Both the position numbers and the translations under genes were made by a program. The notes under the pieces were generated by a model that searched no databases, was not told where the DNA came from, and saw only the letters and a program-made list of their open reading frames with translations. From Thetidibacter halocola (GTDB lineage Bacteria > Pseudomonadota > Alphaproteobacteria > Rhodobacterales > Rhodobacteraceae): a stretch of DNA of 64,000 nucleotides. The stretch spans positions 124,001 through 188,000 of the forward strand of contig NZ_JAGTUU010000004.1 in NCBI RefSeq assembly GCF_018224955.1, given 5' to 3'. Every line of letters begins with the position of its first letter. Positions within the stretch are counted from its first letter, which is position 1. This document shows, piece after piece, positions 1-9,040 of the stretch.

Positions 1-423
<423 letters not shown>

Positions 424-487
424 GGGGCGGGTTTTCCTGAGCCGGGCTTCGCGCTAGACAGGCGGTCCAGCATCACGAGAGGGTCTT

Positions 488-1096
488 ATGGCATTCACCA
501 TCGCGATCGACGGGCCCGCGGCCAGCGGCAAGGGCACGATCTCGCGCCTTCTGGCAGCCGAATACGGCTTTGCGCATCTGGATACCGGGCTGCTCTATCG
601 GGCGGTGGGCGCGCGGATGATGGAGGGCGTCGATCCGCTGGAGGCCGCGAAAGCCCTGCGCGCCGAGGCGCTGGACGGCGACGCGTTGCGCACGCCCGAG
701 GTGGCGCAGGCGGCATCGAAAGTGGCGGTCATCCCCGAGGTGCGCGCGGCGCTGCTGGATTTCCAGCGCGCCTTTGCCCGGCGCTCGGGCGGCGCGGTTC
801 TGGACGGGCGGGATATCGGCACCGTCATCTGCCCCGAGGCCGAGGTGAAGCTGTTCGTGACCGCAAATGCCGAGACGCGGGCGCGGCGTCGGCACGCGGA
901 ATTGCTGGAGCGCGGGATCGCCAGCGATTATGCCGAGGTGCTGGCCGACGTCCAGGCCCGTGACCGGCGCGACATGGAGCGATCGGATGCGCCCCTGCGC
1001 CCCGCGCCGGACGCGGTGCGGCTGGACACCACGACCATGAGCATCGACGAGGCCCTGGCGGCGGCGCGCGCCGTGGTGGATTCCCGCCGCGCTTGA
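488..1096 (+). CDS. cmk: cytidylate kinase
   Basis: A 202-residue (d)CMP kinase, transferring the ATP gamma-phosphate to CMP or dCMP in pyrimidine nucleotide recycling. The N-terminal P-loop GPAASGKGT (about residues 9-17) and the conserved DGRDIGT segment (about residues 106-112) fit the Cmk family, as does the length, which is slightly short. The ATG at 488 is preceded by an AGAGGG stretch at a sensible distance. It follows aroA closely and is probably co-transcribed with it. Confidence 0.95.
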   Translation: MAFTIAIDGPAASGKGTISRLLAAEYGFAHLDTGLLYRAVGARMMEGVDPLEAAKALRAEALDGDALRTPEVAQAASKVAVIPEVRAALLDFQRAFARRSGGAVLDGRDIGTVICPEAEVKLFVTANAETRARRRHAELLERGIASDYAEVLADVQARDRRDMERSDAPLRPAPDAVRLDTTTMSIDEALAAARAVVDSRRA

Positions 1097-1150
1097 CCCC
1101 GGCTGTTGCGCCGTTACCCTTCGCCCGGTCGGAACGAAGGGAAATTCATC

Positions 1151-2146
1151 ATGCGGACAGTAACGGTTGGCGGGCAGGTCGTGTCCTGCCTGGGCGTTGG
1201 GGCCATGTCCTTCGCGGATTTCTACGGACCCACGACCGAGGCGAATTCCTTTGCCATTCTCGACGCGGCGCGCGAGGCGGGCGTGACCCATGTCGACACG
1301 GCAAGCGTCTACGGCATGGGCCGGTCGGAAGAGGCCATCGGCGCCTGGCTGAAGGCGAACCCCGGCGCGCGGGACGCGATGCACATCGCCACCAAAGGCG
1401 GGATCAACCGCGGCGGCAAGACCGGGCGCACCCCCTATGACAACTCGCCCGCGTTCATGGAGGCGTCGCTGGACGCCTCGCTGGCGCGACTGGGGCTGGA
1501 CTGCGTCGATCTCTACTACGTCCACCGGCGGGATGCGGGAATGCCGATCGAGGAGATCGCGGGCGGACTGGCGCGGCTGGTCGAGAAGGGCAAGACGCGC
1601 GCCATCGGCTTTTCCGAGATCGCGCCCAGCACCCTGCGGCGCGCCCACGCGGTGCATCCCGTGGCGGCGGTGCAGTCGGAATACTCGCTGGCGACGCGCT
1701 TTCCGGAGCTTGGCCTGGTGCAGGCCTGCGCCGAACTGGGGGTGGCGCTGGTGGCCTTTTCGCCGGTGGGACGGTCGCTTCTGACCGACACGCCCTTGCC
1801 GGCCGAGGTCATCCCCACCCTGCCCTTCCTCAAGACCAATCCGCGCTTCATTGAACCGAACCTGTCCGAGAACCTCCGGATCACCGACGCATTCCGCGCC
1901 TTTGCCCGCGAACGGGGAGAGCCGGCCGCCGCCATCGCCATCGCCTGGTGCCTGTCGCGCGGCGACCATGTGCTGCCGATCCCCGGCACGCGCTCGACCG
2001 CGCATTTCGCCGATCTGGTGCGCGGCACACAGATCACTCTGTCGGACGCGGATCTTGCCGAGATCAACCGTATCCTGCCGGTGGGCTGGGCCCATGGCGA
2101 CCGCTACTCAGACGATCAGTGGGTCGGGCCGGAGCGGTATTGCTGA
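1151..2146 (+). CDS. aldo/keto reductase
   Basis: A 331-residue NADPH-dependent aldo/keto reductase of the TIM-barrel family, closest in style to the AKR13-type oxidoreductases. The catalytic tetrad can be read: Asp49 and Tyr54 in VDTASVYG, Lys82 in ATKGG, His125 in YYVHR. The C-terminal IPGTRS stretch fits the cofactor 2'-phosphate site. I chose the ATG at 1151 because a GAAGGG box sits just before it; an in-frame TTG at 1106 has no good ribosome binding site. The substrate cannot be inferred. It converges with the next gene, leaving 6 bases between the two ends. Confidence 0.88.
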   Translation: MRTVTVGGQVVSCLGVGAMSFADFYGPTTEANSFAILDAAREAGVTHVDTASVYGMGRSEEAIGAWLKANPGARDAMHIATKGGINRGGKTGRTPYDNSPAFMEASLDASLARLGLDCVDLYYVHRRDAGMPIEEIAGGLARLVEKGKTRAIGFSEIAPSTLRRAHAVHPVAAVQSEYSLATRFPELGLVQACAELGVALVAFSPVGRSLLTDTPLPAEVIPTLPFLKTNPRFIEPNLSENLRITDAFRAFARERGEPAAAIAIAWCLSRGDHVLPIPGTRSTAHFADLVRGTQITLSDADLAEINRILPVGWAHGDRYSDDQWVGPERYC

Positions 2147-2152
2147 ACCGCC

Positions 2153-2752
2153 TCAGACCGTCATGAAATACGGCCAGAAAAACATCTGCCAAAACGGTAT
2201 CAGACCGAAAGGCAAGAGTGTCATAAGCGGGCGCAAATACCAGCGTTCGCCCAGCATCGTGGCCGAAATCTCGGGAAATGTGGTTTGCAGCCGTGCCCAG
2301 ACCAACACGGCGGATGGCATGCCATAGACGACGGCGCCGTGGATCGCCCCGGCCAGCACGAGCCTCGCGTCGGCCTGCACCGCCTCTGGTGCAACGAGCA
2401 GCAGGCCGAATGCGGCCGGAACGAGGGCGATGGCGAAACCCATACCGAGGCCCGTCACGACGGCCGCGCCATAACCGACGAACCCGGTCTCCAGCGATCG
2501 ACCCAACCTCGGCCTTGCAAAGACGAGGGAAAACGCCATCAGCAGAAAGATGGGAGGAAACAGAAAGAAGGGCAGAAAGGCTGACACAGGTTGCCCCGGA
2601 ACGCCTGCTGTAGGGTCCGCGCTGCCCATGAAGACGAAGTCCAGCGCAGCCCCGACAAGGAAGGCCAGCGTCATCGAGGGCATCAGGACGACTTGATAAC
2701 CGGCAGGCAGAGCAGCACGGCACGCCTTGGGGTCGATGTAGAAGAGGGTCAT
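2153..2752 (-). CDS. hypothetical multi-pass membrane protein
   Basis: A 199-residue protein I do not recognise. It shows about four hydrophobic segments: around residues 25-45, 60-80, 93-122 and 130-150, with another near the C-terminal end, so it is probably an inner-membrane protein. The N-terminus carries a short polar lead. No catalytic motif is visible. Codon use matches its neighbours. It converges on the aldo/keto reductase and its start region faces the rpsA leader. Confidence 0.7.
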   Translation of the reverse strand: MTLFYIDPKACRAALPAGYQVVLMPSMTLAFLVGAALDFVFMGSADPTAGVPGQPVSAFLPFFLFPPIFLLMAFSLVFARPRLGRSLETGFVGYGAAVVTGLGMGFAIALVPAAFGLLLVAPEAVQADARLVLAGAIHGAVVYGMPSAVLVWARLQTTFPEISATMLGERWYLRPLMTLLPFGLIPFWQMFFWPYFMTV

Positions 2753-2846
2753 CTCTCAATACGACTATGTCCCGGTATTTGCGCCTTGAACTGGATCAAA
2801 CCCGAGAGGTCCGATCCATGCCACCGTCGCCCCGGCCCATGAGGGC

Positions 2847-2874
2847 TTGATCCGCGGAGCCGCAAGGTCTATAG
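2847..2874 (+). promoter_or_regulatory. candidate rpsA promoter
   Basis: TTGATC (2847-2852) and CTATAG (2869-2874), spaced 16 bases, resemble a sigma-70 type promoter about 165 bases before the rpsA start. This leaves a long 5' leader, which may carry the autogenous control known for S1 mRNA in other bacteria. Read by eye only. Confidence 0.35.
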
Positions 2875-3039
2875 CCCGCGCGTCGAGAAGGCGTAAACGC
2901 CGCAAGCCAGAGAGATCGAGCAGGGTCGGGCATCCACCGGCCCTCTTTGCTTTGCGGGTCGCCCGAGTGACCAATTTCGCAAGACCGGCGGAGACAACCG
3001 CATGGCCAGAAAACCGATGAAAAGGACGATATACGCCAC

Positions 3040-4716
3040 ATGGCAAACACTAGCATGGAAGAATTCGAAGCGCTCCTGAACGAGAGCCTCGAAATGGACA
3101 CGCCCGATGAGGGCACGGTCGTCAAGGGCAAGGTCATCGCGATCGAAGCGGGCCAGGCCATCATCGACGTCGGCTACAAGATGGAAGGCCGCGTCGAGCT
3201 CAAGGAATTCGCAGAACCCGGCGAACAGCCGGACGTCAAGGTCGGCGACGAGGTCGAGGTCTACCTGCGCGCGGCGGAAAACGCCCGTGGCGAGGCCGTG
3301 ATCAGCCGCGAGATGGCGCGCCGTGAAGAAGCCTGGGACCGCCTGGAAAAGGCCTATGCCGACGACGCCCGCGTCGAGGGCGCGATCTTTGGCCGGGTCA
3401 AGGGCGGCTTTACCGTCGATCTCGGCGGCGCCGTGGCCTTCCTGCCCGGCAGCCAGGTCGATGTGCGCCCCGTGCGCGATGCCGGCCCGCTGATGGGTCT
3501 CAAGCAGCCGTTCCAGATCCTCAAGATGGACCGCCGCCGCGGCAACATCGTGGTTTCGCGCCGCGCGATCCTCGAAGAGAGCCGCGCCGAGCAGCGCGCC
3601 GAGGTCATCTCGAACCTGACCGAGGGTCAGGCCGTGGACGGCGTGGTCAAGAACATCACCGAGTACGGCGCCTTCGTCGACCTGGGTGGCGTTGACGGCC
3701 TGCTGCACGTCACCGACATGGCATGGCGCCGCGTCAACCACCCGTCCGAGATCCTGTCGATCGGCGAGACCGTCAAGGTCCAGGTCATCAAGATCAACAA
3801 GGACACCCACCGCATCAGTCTGGGCATGAAGCAGCTCCAGGAAGATCCGTGGGATCTGGTCGGCGTCAAGTATCCGCTGAACTCGGTCCACCAGGGCCGC
3901 GTGACCAACATCACCGATTACGGCGCCTTCGTCGAGCTGGAGCCGGGTGTCGAGGGTCTGGTCCACGTCTCGGAGATGTCCTGGACCAAGAAGAACGTGC
4001 ATCCCGGCAAGATCGTGTCGACCTCGCAGGAAGTGGACGTCATGGTTCTCGAGATCGACGGCGCCAAGCGCCGCGTGTCGCTGGGCCTGAAGCAGACACA
4101 GCGCAACCCGTGGGAAGTCTTTGCGGAAACGCATCCCGAGGGCACCGTGGTCGAGGGCGAGGTCAAGAACATCACCGAATTCGGTCTGTTCATCGGCCTG
4201 CCGGGCGAGATCGACGGCATGGTCCACCTGTCGGACCTGTCCTGGGATCAGCGCGGCGAGGAAGCCATCCAGGAATACCGCAAAGGTGACGTGGTCAAGG
4301 CCGTCGTTTCCGAGGTCGACATCGAGAAAGAGCGTATCTCGCTCTCGATCAAGGCCCTGGGCGGCGACAAGTTCGCCGACGCCGTCGGCGGCGTGAAGCG
4401 TGGCTCGATCGTCACCGTCACCGTGACGGCGATCGAGGATGGCGGCATCGAGGTGGAATACGAGGGCATGAAGTCCTTCATCCGCCGCTCCGACCTGTCG
4501 CGTGACCGCTCCGAGCAGCGCCCCGAGCGGTTCTCGGTCGGCGACCATGTCGACGTCCGCGTGACCAACATCGACAGCAAGACCCGCCGTCTGGGCCTGT
4601 CGATCAAGGCGCGCGAGATCGCCGAGGAGAAGGAAGCGGTCGAGCAGTTCGGCTCGTCGGATTCCGGTGCCTCGCTGGGCGACATCCTGGGTGCGGCGCT
4701 CAAGCGCGGCGAATGA
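3040..4716 (+). CDS. rpsA: 30S ribosomal protein S1
   Basis: A 558-residue S1 protein, which delivers mRNA to the 30S subunit. Six S1 RNA-binding repeats can be traced. They are recognisable by repeated blocks such as ITEYGAFVDLGG, ITDYGAFVELEPG and ITEFGLFIGLPG, each followed by a GLLHVTDM, GLVHVSEM or GMVHLSDL strand. The length is the usual alphaproteobacterial size. The ATG at 3040 has an AAAAGGACGA ribosome binding site, and a strong intrinsic terminator follows the stop. Position downstream of aroA-cmk fits the common order, although two unrelated genes now intervene. Confidence 0.98.
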   Translation: MANTSMEEFEALLNESLEMDTPDEGTVVKGKVIAIEAGQAIIDVGYKMEGRVELKEFAEPGEQPDVKVGDEVEVYLRAAENARGEAVISREMARREEAWDRLEKAYADDARVEGAIFGRVKGGFTVDLGGAVAFLPGSQVDVRPVRDAGPLMGLKQPFQILKMDRRRGNIVVSRRAILEESRAEQRAEVISNLTEGQAVDGVVKNITEYGAFVDLGGVDGLLHVTDMAWRRVNHPSEILSIGETVKVQVIKINKDTHRISLGMKQLQEDPWDLVGVKYPLNSVHQGRVTNITDYGAFVELEPGVEGLVHVSEMSWTKKNVHPGKIVSTSQEVDVMVLEIDGAKRRVSLGLKQTQRNPWEVFAETHPEGTVVEGEVKNITEFGLFIGLPGEIDGMVHLSDLSWDQRGEEAIQEYRKGDVVKAVVSEVDIEKERISLSIKALGGDKFADAVGGVKRGSIVTVTVTAIEDGGIEVEYEGMKSFIRRSDLSRDRSEQRPERFSVGDHVDVRVTNIDSKTRRLGLSIKAREIAEEKEAVEQFGSSDSGASLGDILGAALKRGE

Positions 4717-4740
4717 TCCCACGGATCGGATGACATCTGG

Positions 4741-4770
4741 AAAAGGCCCGGCCCCGCGCCGGGCCTTTTT
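4741..4770 (+). terminator. intrinsic terminator after rpsA
   Basis: A perfect 9-bp stem, AGGCCCGGC (4744-4752) with GCCGGGCCT (4758-4766), has a 5-base loop. It is flanked by AAAA on the left and a T run on the right. It stands 24 bases past the rpsA stop. Confidence 0.93.
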
Positions 4771-4823
4771 CGTTTGGCCTGCGTTGTCGCCGCGTGTCAG
4801 GGTTGACCCAAAAGGAGCCCGCC

Positions 4824-6099
4824 ATGCCCCAGACAGACCTGTACGGCAACCGCCTGAGCACCGAAAGCGCCGCCGCACGTGACGCGCATGACCGGGCGGT
4901 GACCCTGTTCCTCGGTGGCAACTACGGCGCCGAGGCCGGTTTTGCCGAAGCGGTCGAGGCCGATCCCGGCTTTGCGCTGGGCCATGCCGGGCGGGCACGG
5001 GCGCGGATGATGGGCGGCGACATGGCGGGCGCGCGCGCCGCACTGGCCGAGGCGCAGGCGCTGGGCGGCGATGCGCGCGAGACCCGCCATATCGCCGCGA
5101 TGGCCGCCCTGCTGGCGGGCCGCCCTGCCGAGACCCGTGCCATCGTCGCCGAGCATGTCCGCGAGCATCCCCGCGACGCGATGGCCGCGCAGCTTTGCAC
5201 CAATGTCTTCGGGCTGATCGGCTTTTCCGGCGAGGTCGGACGCGAGGCGGCGCTGCTGGCCTATACCGCCTGGCTGCTGCCGCATTACGGCGAGGACTGG
5301 TGGATGCAGTCCATGCATGCGCTGTCGCTGTGCGAGGTCGGGCGGATCGGCGAAAGCCAGACACTGATGGCGCGGTCGCTGGCGGTGAACCCGCGCAACG
5401 CGAATGGCGCACATTTCAAGGCGCACGCGCATTACGAGGCCGGAGAGACCGCCGAGGGCCGCGCCTACCTGTCCGGGTGGCTGGCGGAGTATGACCGACG
5501 CAGCGTGCTGCATGGGCACCTGGCGTGGCACTGCGCGCTTTGGGCTTTGGCCGATGACGACGCGCCCGCGATGTGGGCGCTGTTCGACGATGCCATCGGG
5601 CCCGGCGCCGGGCACAGCCTGCCGATCAATGTGCTCACCGACAGCGCGTCGCTGCTGTTCCGGGCCGAGGTCGCGGGGGTCCCGGTCGGACCAGAACGCT
5701 GGGCCGCGCTCAGCGACTATGCCGCAAGGCATTTCGCCACGCCGGGCCAGAGTTTCGCCGACATGCATGCGGCCCTCGCCCATGCCATGGCCGGAGAGGG
5801 CGAGCGGCTGGCCCGGCTGGCCGAGGCCGACCGGGGCTTTGCCGCCGACCTGGTGCGCCCGGTGGCCCGCGCCTGGGCCGCGGTGGCCCGGCAGGACTGG
5901 GGCAGCGCGCTGGAGGCGCTGCTGCCGGTGCTGGCTGAAAGCGAGCGCATCGGAGGGTCCCGCGCGCAGCGCGACCTGCTGGAACTGACGCTGGTTCTGG
6001 TCCTGCTGCGCCTCGGCCGAGCCGACGAGGCGCGCCGTATGCTGGCGCTGCGCCGCCCGCGGATCGCCGAACGCCCCCCCCTTGGCGGGCCTGGCCTGA
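4824..6099 (+). CDS. tetratricopeptide-repeat protein (TTC38-like), 3' end altered by a C8 run
   Basis: A predicted soluble protein built of TPR-like helical pairs, with short repeats such as [19 protein letters not shown]. Its length and repeat style resemble the TTC38 family, whose function is unknown. The ATG at 4824 follows AAAGGAG. As printed, the frame does not stop: after a run of eight C (6073-6080) it runs on and joins ihfB in frame, giving 592 residues. With seven C the protein would end naturally as RPPLAGLA with TGA at 6097-6099, giving 424 residues, and the non-coding-looking stretch before ihfB would be untranslated. I therefore give 6099 as the probable true end. The cause may be a sequencing error, a real frameshift or slippage. 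Confidence 0.75.
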
Positions 6100-6242
6100 C
6101 CGGTACCCGCCGCGAATCGCGCCATGCCGCGTGGCGGCTTTTCTGCGGCGCGGCACTGTCCGCAAGCGCCACAAAGCCGAGCAAAGCCTGCCCAAAGCCG
6201 CGCAAACCGCTGCTAAACTTGGCTTTTCCAACGCATTCCATG

Positions 6243-6271
6243 TTTCCGTTTTCGAGGCCCGCGCGTATAGT
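6243..6271 (+). promoter_or_regulatory. candidate ihfB promoter
   Basis: TTTCCG (6243-6248) and TATAGT (6266-6271) with a 17-base spacer lie about 47 bases before the ihfB start. Their presence supports the view that 6100-6317 is an untranslated intergenic region and not a linker joining a TPR-IHF fusion. Confidence 0.4.
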
Positions 6272-6317
6272 CACCCCTAGGGACGACGCAAAAAGACGTC
6301 GATCAGGGGGATGTGAG

Positions 6318-6602
6318 ATGATCAGATCGGAATTGATCCAGAAGATTGCGGATGAGAACCCGCATCTCTACCAGAGAGATGTCGAGAGAATCGTGAACAC
6401 GATCTTCGAGGAAATCATCGACGCCATGGCCCGGGGCGATCGGGTCGAGTTGCGGGGCTTCGGGGCCTTCTCGGTCAAGAAGCGCGACGCGCGCACAGGC
6501 CGCAACCCGCGGACGGGAGAGTCGGTCGAGGTGGAGGAAAAGCATGTGCCTTTCTTCAAGACCGGCAAGCTGCTGCGCGACCGCCTGAACGGAAAAGAGT
6601 GA
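6318..6602 (+). CDS. ihfB: integration host factor beta subunit
   Basis: A 94-residue nucleoid protein that pairs with IhfA and sharply bends DNA. It has the HU/IHF fold: N-terminal helices ([11 protein letters not shown]), [11 protein letters not shown] in the first strands, and the DNA-intercalating arm GRNPRTG (residues 61-67). The length is exactly typical. The ATG at 6318 follows a purine-rich GGGGGATGTGAG stretch. LapA-like protein starts one base after the stop, so the two are probably translated from one mRNA. The upstream TPR frame reads into this gene without a stop. Confidence 0.95.
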   Translation: MIRSELIQKIADENPHLYQRDVERIVNTIFEEIIDAMARGDRVELRGFGAFSVKKRDARTGRNPRTGESVEVEEKHVPFFKTGKLLRDRLNGKE

Positions 6603-6603
6603 C

Positions 6604-6963
6604 ATGCGCTATATCCGCTATGCCTTCCTCGCCGCCTTGGCCATCGTGCTGGTGTCGGTGGCCCTGGCGAATCGCCAGACGGTGACGCTGAGCAGCCTGC
6701 CCGAGGGGTTGGCTGCCATCCCGGGGCTCGGTTGGATGGCTGTCTCGATCGAGATGCCGCTGTTCCTGGTGGTGTTCATCGGCATCGTCGCGGGTCTGCT
6801 GATCGGCTTCGTCTGGGAATGGCTGCGCGAGTACAAGCACCGCGCCGAGGCCGCGCGCAAGCAGGCCGAGGTCAAGACGCTTCAGCGCGAGCTGAAGAAG
6901 ACCCAGGCAGAGCGCGACAAGGACAAGGACGAGGTCCTGGCCCTGCTCGACCAGGCGAGCTGA
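6604..6963 (+). CDS. LapA-domain (DUF1049) membrane protein
   Basis: A 119-residue inner-membrane protein of the lipopolysaccharide assembly protein A type. Two hydrophobic segments (about residues 4-22 and 40-64) are followed by a highly charged helix rich in Lys, Glu and Gln (about 75-112), as in LapA, where the cytoplasmic tail forms a coiled coil. The ihfB-lapA order is common in proteobacteria. In E. coli, LapA with LapB adjusts LPS synthesis; I infer a related envelope role only. No lapB lies in this window. Confidence 0.85.
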   Translation: MRYIRYAFLAALAIVLVSVALANRQTVTLSSLPEGLAAIPGLGWMAVSIEMPLFLVVFIGIVAGLLIGFVWEWLREYKHRAEAARKQAEVKTLQRELKKTQAERDKDKDEVLALLDQAS

Positions 6964-7048
6964 CAACGGGCGCGGCATGGGGGCTTTGCCCCTTTCCTTT
7001 CGGGACTTCCCCGCGGAATTTCTGAACCAGAGAAGCAGGGGACGCGTC

Positions 7049-7717
7049 ATGCAGGACGTGCGGGTCAAGATTTGCGGCCTGACGCGGGCCGAGGATGTCG
7101 CAGCCGTCGCCGCGGCGGGCGCGGCCTATGCCGGGTTTGTCTTCTTCCCGAAAAGCCCGCGCAACGTGACGCCCGAACAGGCGCGCACGCTGGCGCTTCT
7201 GGCGCCGCCGGGCCTGGCCAAAGTGGCGCTGGTGGTCGACGCCGATGATGCGACACTGGACGCGATCACCCGGGCGGTGCCCCTGGACATGCTCCAGTTG
7301 CACGGGCACGAGACGCCCGAACGGGTGCAGGCGGTGCGGGCGCGCTACGGCCTGCCGGTGATGAAGGCGGTGGGCGTGGCCGAGGAGGCCGACCTGCCAA
7401 GTATCGGCCTTTACGCACAGGTGGCCGACCAGATCCTGATCGACGCCAAGCCGCCGAAGGGCGCCGACCTGCCCGGCGGCAATGGGCTGGCCTTTGACTG
7501 GCGGCTGATCGCGGGGAAACGCTGGGCGAAACCGTGGATGCTGGCCGGCGGCCTGACGCCGGAGACCGTGGCCGAGGCCGTGGCGATGACCGGTGCGCGG
7601 CAGGTGGACGTGTCATCAGGGGTCGAATCTGCGCCGGGGCTGAAGGATGCCGCGCGTATCGCGGCCTTCGTGCAGGCGGCGCAGGGCGCGCGTGCGGTGC
7701 CGAAGCTGCGTGGCTGA
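7049..7717 (+). CDS. trpF: phosphoribosylanthranilate isomerase
   Basis: A 222-residue TIM-barrel isomerase for the third step of tryptophan synthesis from anthranilate. The signature KICGLTR lies at the N-terminus and contains the catalytic Cys. It is followed by FPKSPR, LQLHG, DAKPP and the C-terminal phosphate-binding VDVSSGVE segment with the catalytic Asp. The ATG at 7049 follows GCAGGGGA. trpB, its usual partner downstream, is not here; the gene instead ends at a bidirectional terminator facing metK. Confidence 0.95.
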   Translation: MQDVRVKICGLTRAEDVAAVAAAGAAYAGFVFFPKSPRNVTPEQARTLALLAPPGLAKVALVVDADDATLDAITRAVPLDMLQLHGHETPERVQAVRARYGLPVMKAVGVAEEADLPSIGLYAQVADQILIDAKPPKGADLPGGNGLAFDWRLIAGKRWAKPWMLAGGLTPETVAEAVAMTGARQVDVSSGVESAPGLKDAARIAAFVQAAQGARAVPKLRG

Positions 7718-7736
7718 CAGGTGCCGTCAGGACGAA

Positions 7737-7762
7737 AAAAGGCGCCCCTTGGGGCGCCTTTT
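7737..7762. terminator. bidirectional terminator between trpF and metK
   Basis: GGCGCCCC (7741-7748) pairs with GGGGCGCC (7751-7758) over a 2-base TT loop. The stem is flanked by an A run on the left and TTTT on the right, so it works for both converging genes. Confidence 0.93.
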
Positions 7763-7783
7763 GCGTTTCCAGCAGTGACCGGG

Positions 7784-8950
7784 TCAGATCGACTTCTTCA
7801 ACGCCTCGACCAGGTCCGTCTTTTCCCAGCTGAAGCCGCCATCGGCCTCGGGCTCGCGGCCGAAATGGCCGTAGGCGGCGGTGCGCTGGTAAATCGGCTT
7901 GTTGAGTTGCAGCGCCTCGCGGATGCCGCGCGGGCTGAGGTCGATCACGCGCGGGATCGCGGCCTCGATGGCGGCGTCGTCAATCTGGCCGGTGCCGTGG
8001 GTATCGACGTAGATCGACAGCGGTTTGGCCACGCCGATGGCATAGCTCAGCTGCACCGTGCAGCGGTCAGCCAGCCCGGCCGCCACCACGTTCTTGGCGA
8101 CATAGCGCGCGGCATAGGCGGCCGAGCGGTCCACCTTAGTCGGATCCTTGCCCGAGAACGCACCGCCACCATGCGGCGCAGCACCTCCATAGGTGTCGAC
8201 GATGATCTTGCGGCCCGTCAGGCCAGCGTCGCCATCCGGCCCGCCGATCACGAAGGTCCCGGTCGGGTTCACCCACCATTCGGTCTCTTCGGTGATCCAG
8301 CCGGCGGGCAGGACCTCGCGGATATACGGTTCGACGATGCGGCGGATGTCGTCGCTGCTCTGGTCCTCGCTCTCGTGCTGGGTCGACAGCACGATGGACG
8401 TCACGCCCACGGGCTTGCCATCCAAGTAGCGGACGGACAGCTGCGATTTCGCGTCCGGGCGAAGTGTCGGTTCGGCGCCGGATTTGCGCACCTCGGCCAG
8501 GCGGCGCAGGATGGCGTGGGAATACTGGATCGGTGCCGGCATCAGTTCGGGCGTCTCGTTGACGGCATAGCCGAACATGATGCCCTGATCGCCCGCCCCG
8601 TCCTTGTCGACGCCCTGCGCGATATGCGCGGATTGCTCGTGCAGCAGGTTGAGGACGTGGCAGGTGTTCCAGTGGAACTTGTCCTGCTCGTAACCGATGT
8701 CCTTGATGCAGTCGCGGGCGATCTCGGAGATCGACCCCATGTAGCGCTTCAGCGTATCCTTGTCGGACAGGCCGACCTCGCCGCCGATGACGACCATGCC
8801 AGTCGTGGCGAAAGTCTCGCAGGCGACGCGGGCGGTGGCTTCTTCTGCGAGGAACGCGTCAAGCACGGCGTCGGAAATGCGGTCGCAAACCTTGTCGGGA
8901 TGGCCCTCCGAAACGCTTTCGGAGGTGAAAATGTAGTTCTGTCGGGACAT
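7784..8950 (-). CDS. metK: S-adenosylmethionine synthetase
   Basis: A 388-residue enzyme making SAM from ATP and methionine, the main methyl donor. The motifs [16 protein letters not shown] near the N-terminus, GAGDQG (about residue 120) and [19 protein letters not shown] (about 260-278) are diagnostic. The ATG at 8950 is preceded by GGAGCG, which forms part of the riboswitch described just upstream; a longer in-frame reading to 9034 would run through that element and is rejected. Expression is expected to fall when SAM or SAH is abundant. Confidence 0.97.
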   Translation of the reverse strand: MSRQNYIFTSESVSEGHPDKVCDRISDAVLDAFLAEEATARVACETFATTGMVVIGGEVGLSDKDTLKRYMGSISEIARDCIKDIGYEQDKFHWNTCHVLNLLHEQSAHIAQGVDKDGAGDQGIMFGYAVNETPELMPAPIQYSHAILRRLAEVRKSGAEPTLRPDAKSQLSVRYLDGKPVGVTSIVLSTQHESEDQSSDDIRRIVEPYIREVLPAGWITEETEWWVNPTGTFVIGGPDGDAGLTGRKIIVDTYGGAAPHGGGAFSGKDPTKVDRSAAYAARYVAKNVVAAGLADRCTVQLSYAIGVAKPLSIYVDTHGTGQIDDAAIEAAIPRVIDLSPRGIREALQLNKPIYQRTAAYGHFGREPEADGGFSWEKTDLVEALKKSI

Positions 8951-8954
8951 AAGC

Positions 8955-8998
8955 GCTCCATTAATGTCAACCGTCACGCCAGGAAGCCGTTGTGACGG
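8955..8998 (-). ncRNA. SAM/SAH-type riboswitch in the metK leader
   Basis: Read on the minus strand, the leader holds CCGTCAC, then a loop containing GGCTTCCTGG, then GTGACGG, followed by TTGACATTAATGGAGC directly before the metK ATG. The stem is 7 bp. The loop segment GCTTCC is complementary to the Shine-Dalgarno GGAGC (plus strand 8955-8959), so folding would hide the ribosome site. This arrangement and wording match what I recall of the SAM/SAH riboswitch class, described mainly in front of metK in Rhodobacterales. Family assignment is from memory and needs a covariance-model scan. Confidence 0.85.
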
Positions 8999-9040
8999 GA
9001 TGCTATGTTCGGACTCGTCTAGAGGTGGGCGCACAAGGGG

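Noticed and set aside
473-2095. Long open frame opposite cmk and the aldo/keto reductase
   Set aside because: Low-complexity Arg/Gly/His translation; the plus strand carries genuine catalytic motifs.
4824-6602. A true TPR-IHF fusion protein
   Set aside because: The joining stretch looks non-coding, has a promoter-like pair, and ihfB has its own ribosome site and normal start. The C8 run is the simpler cause.
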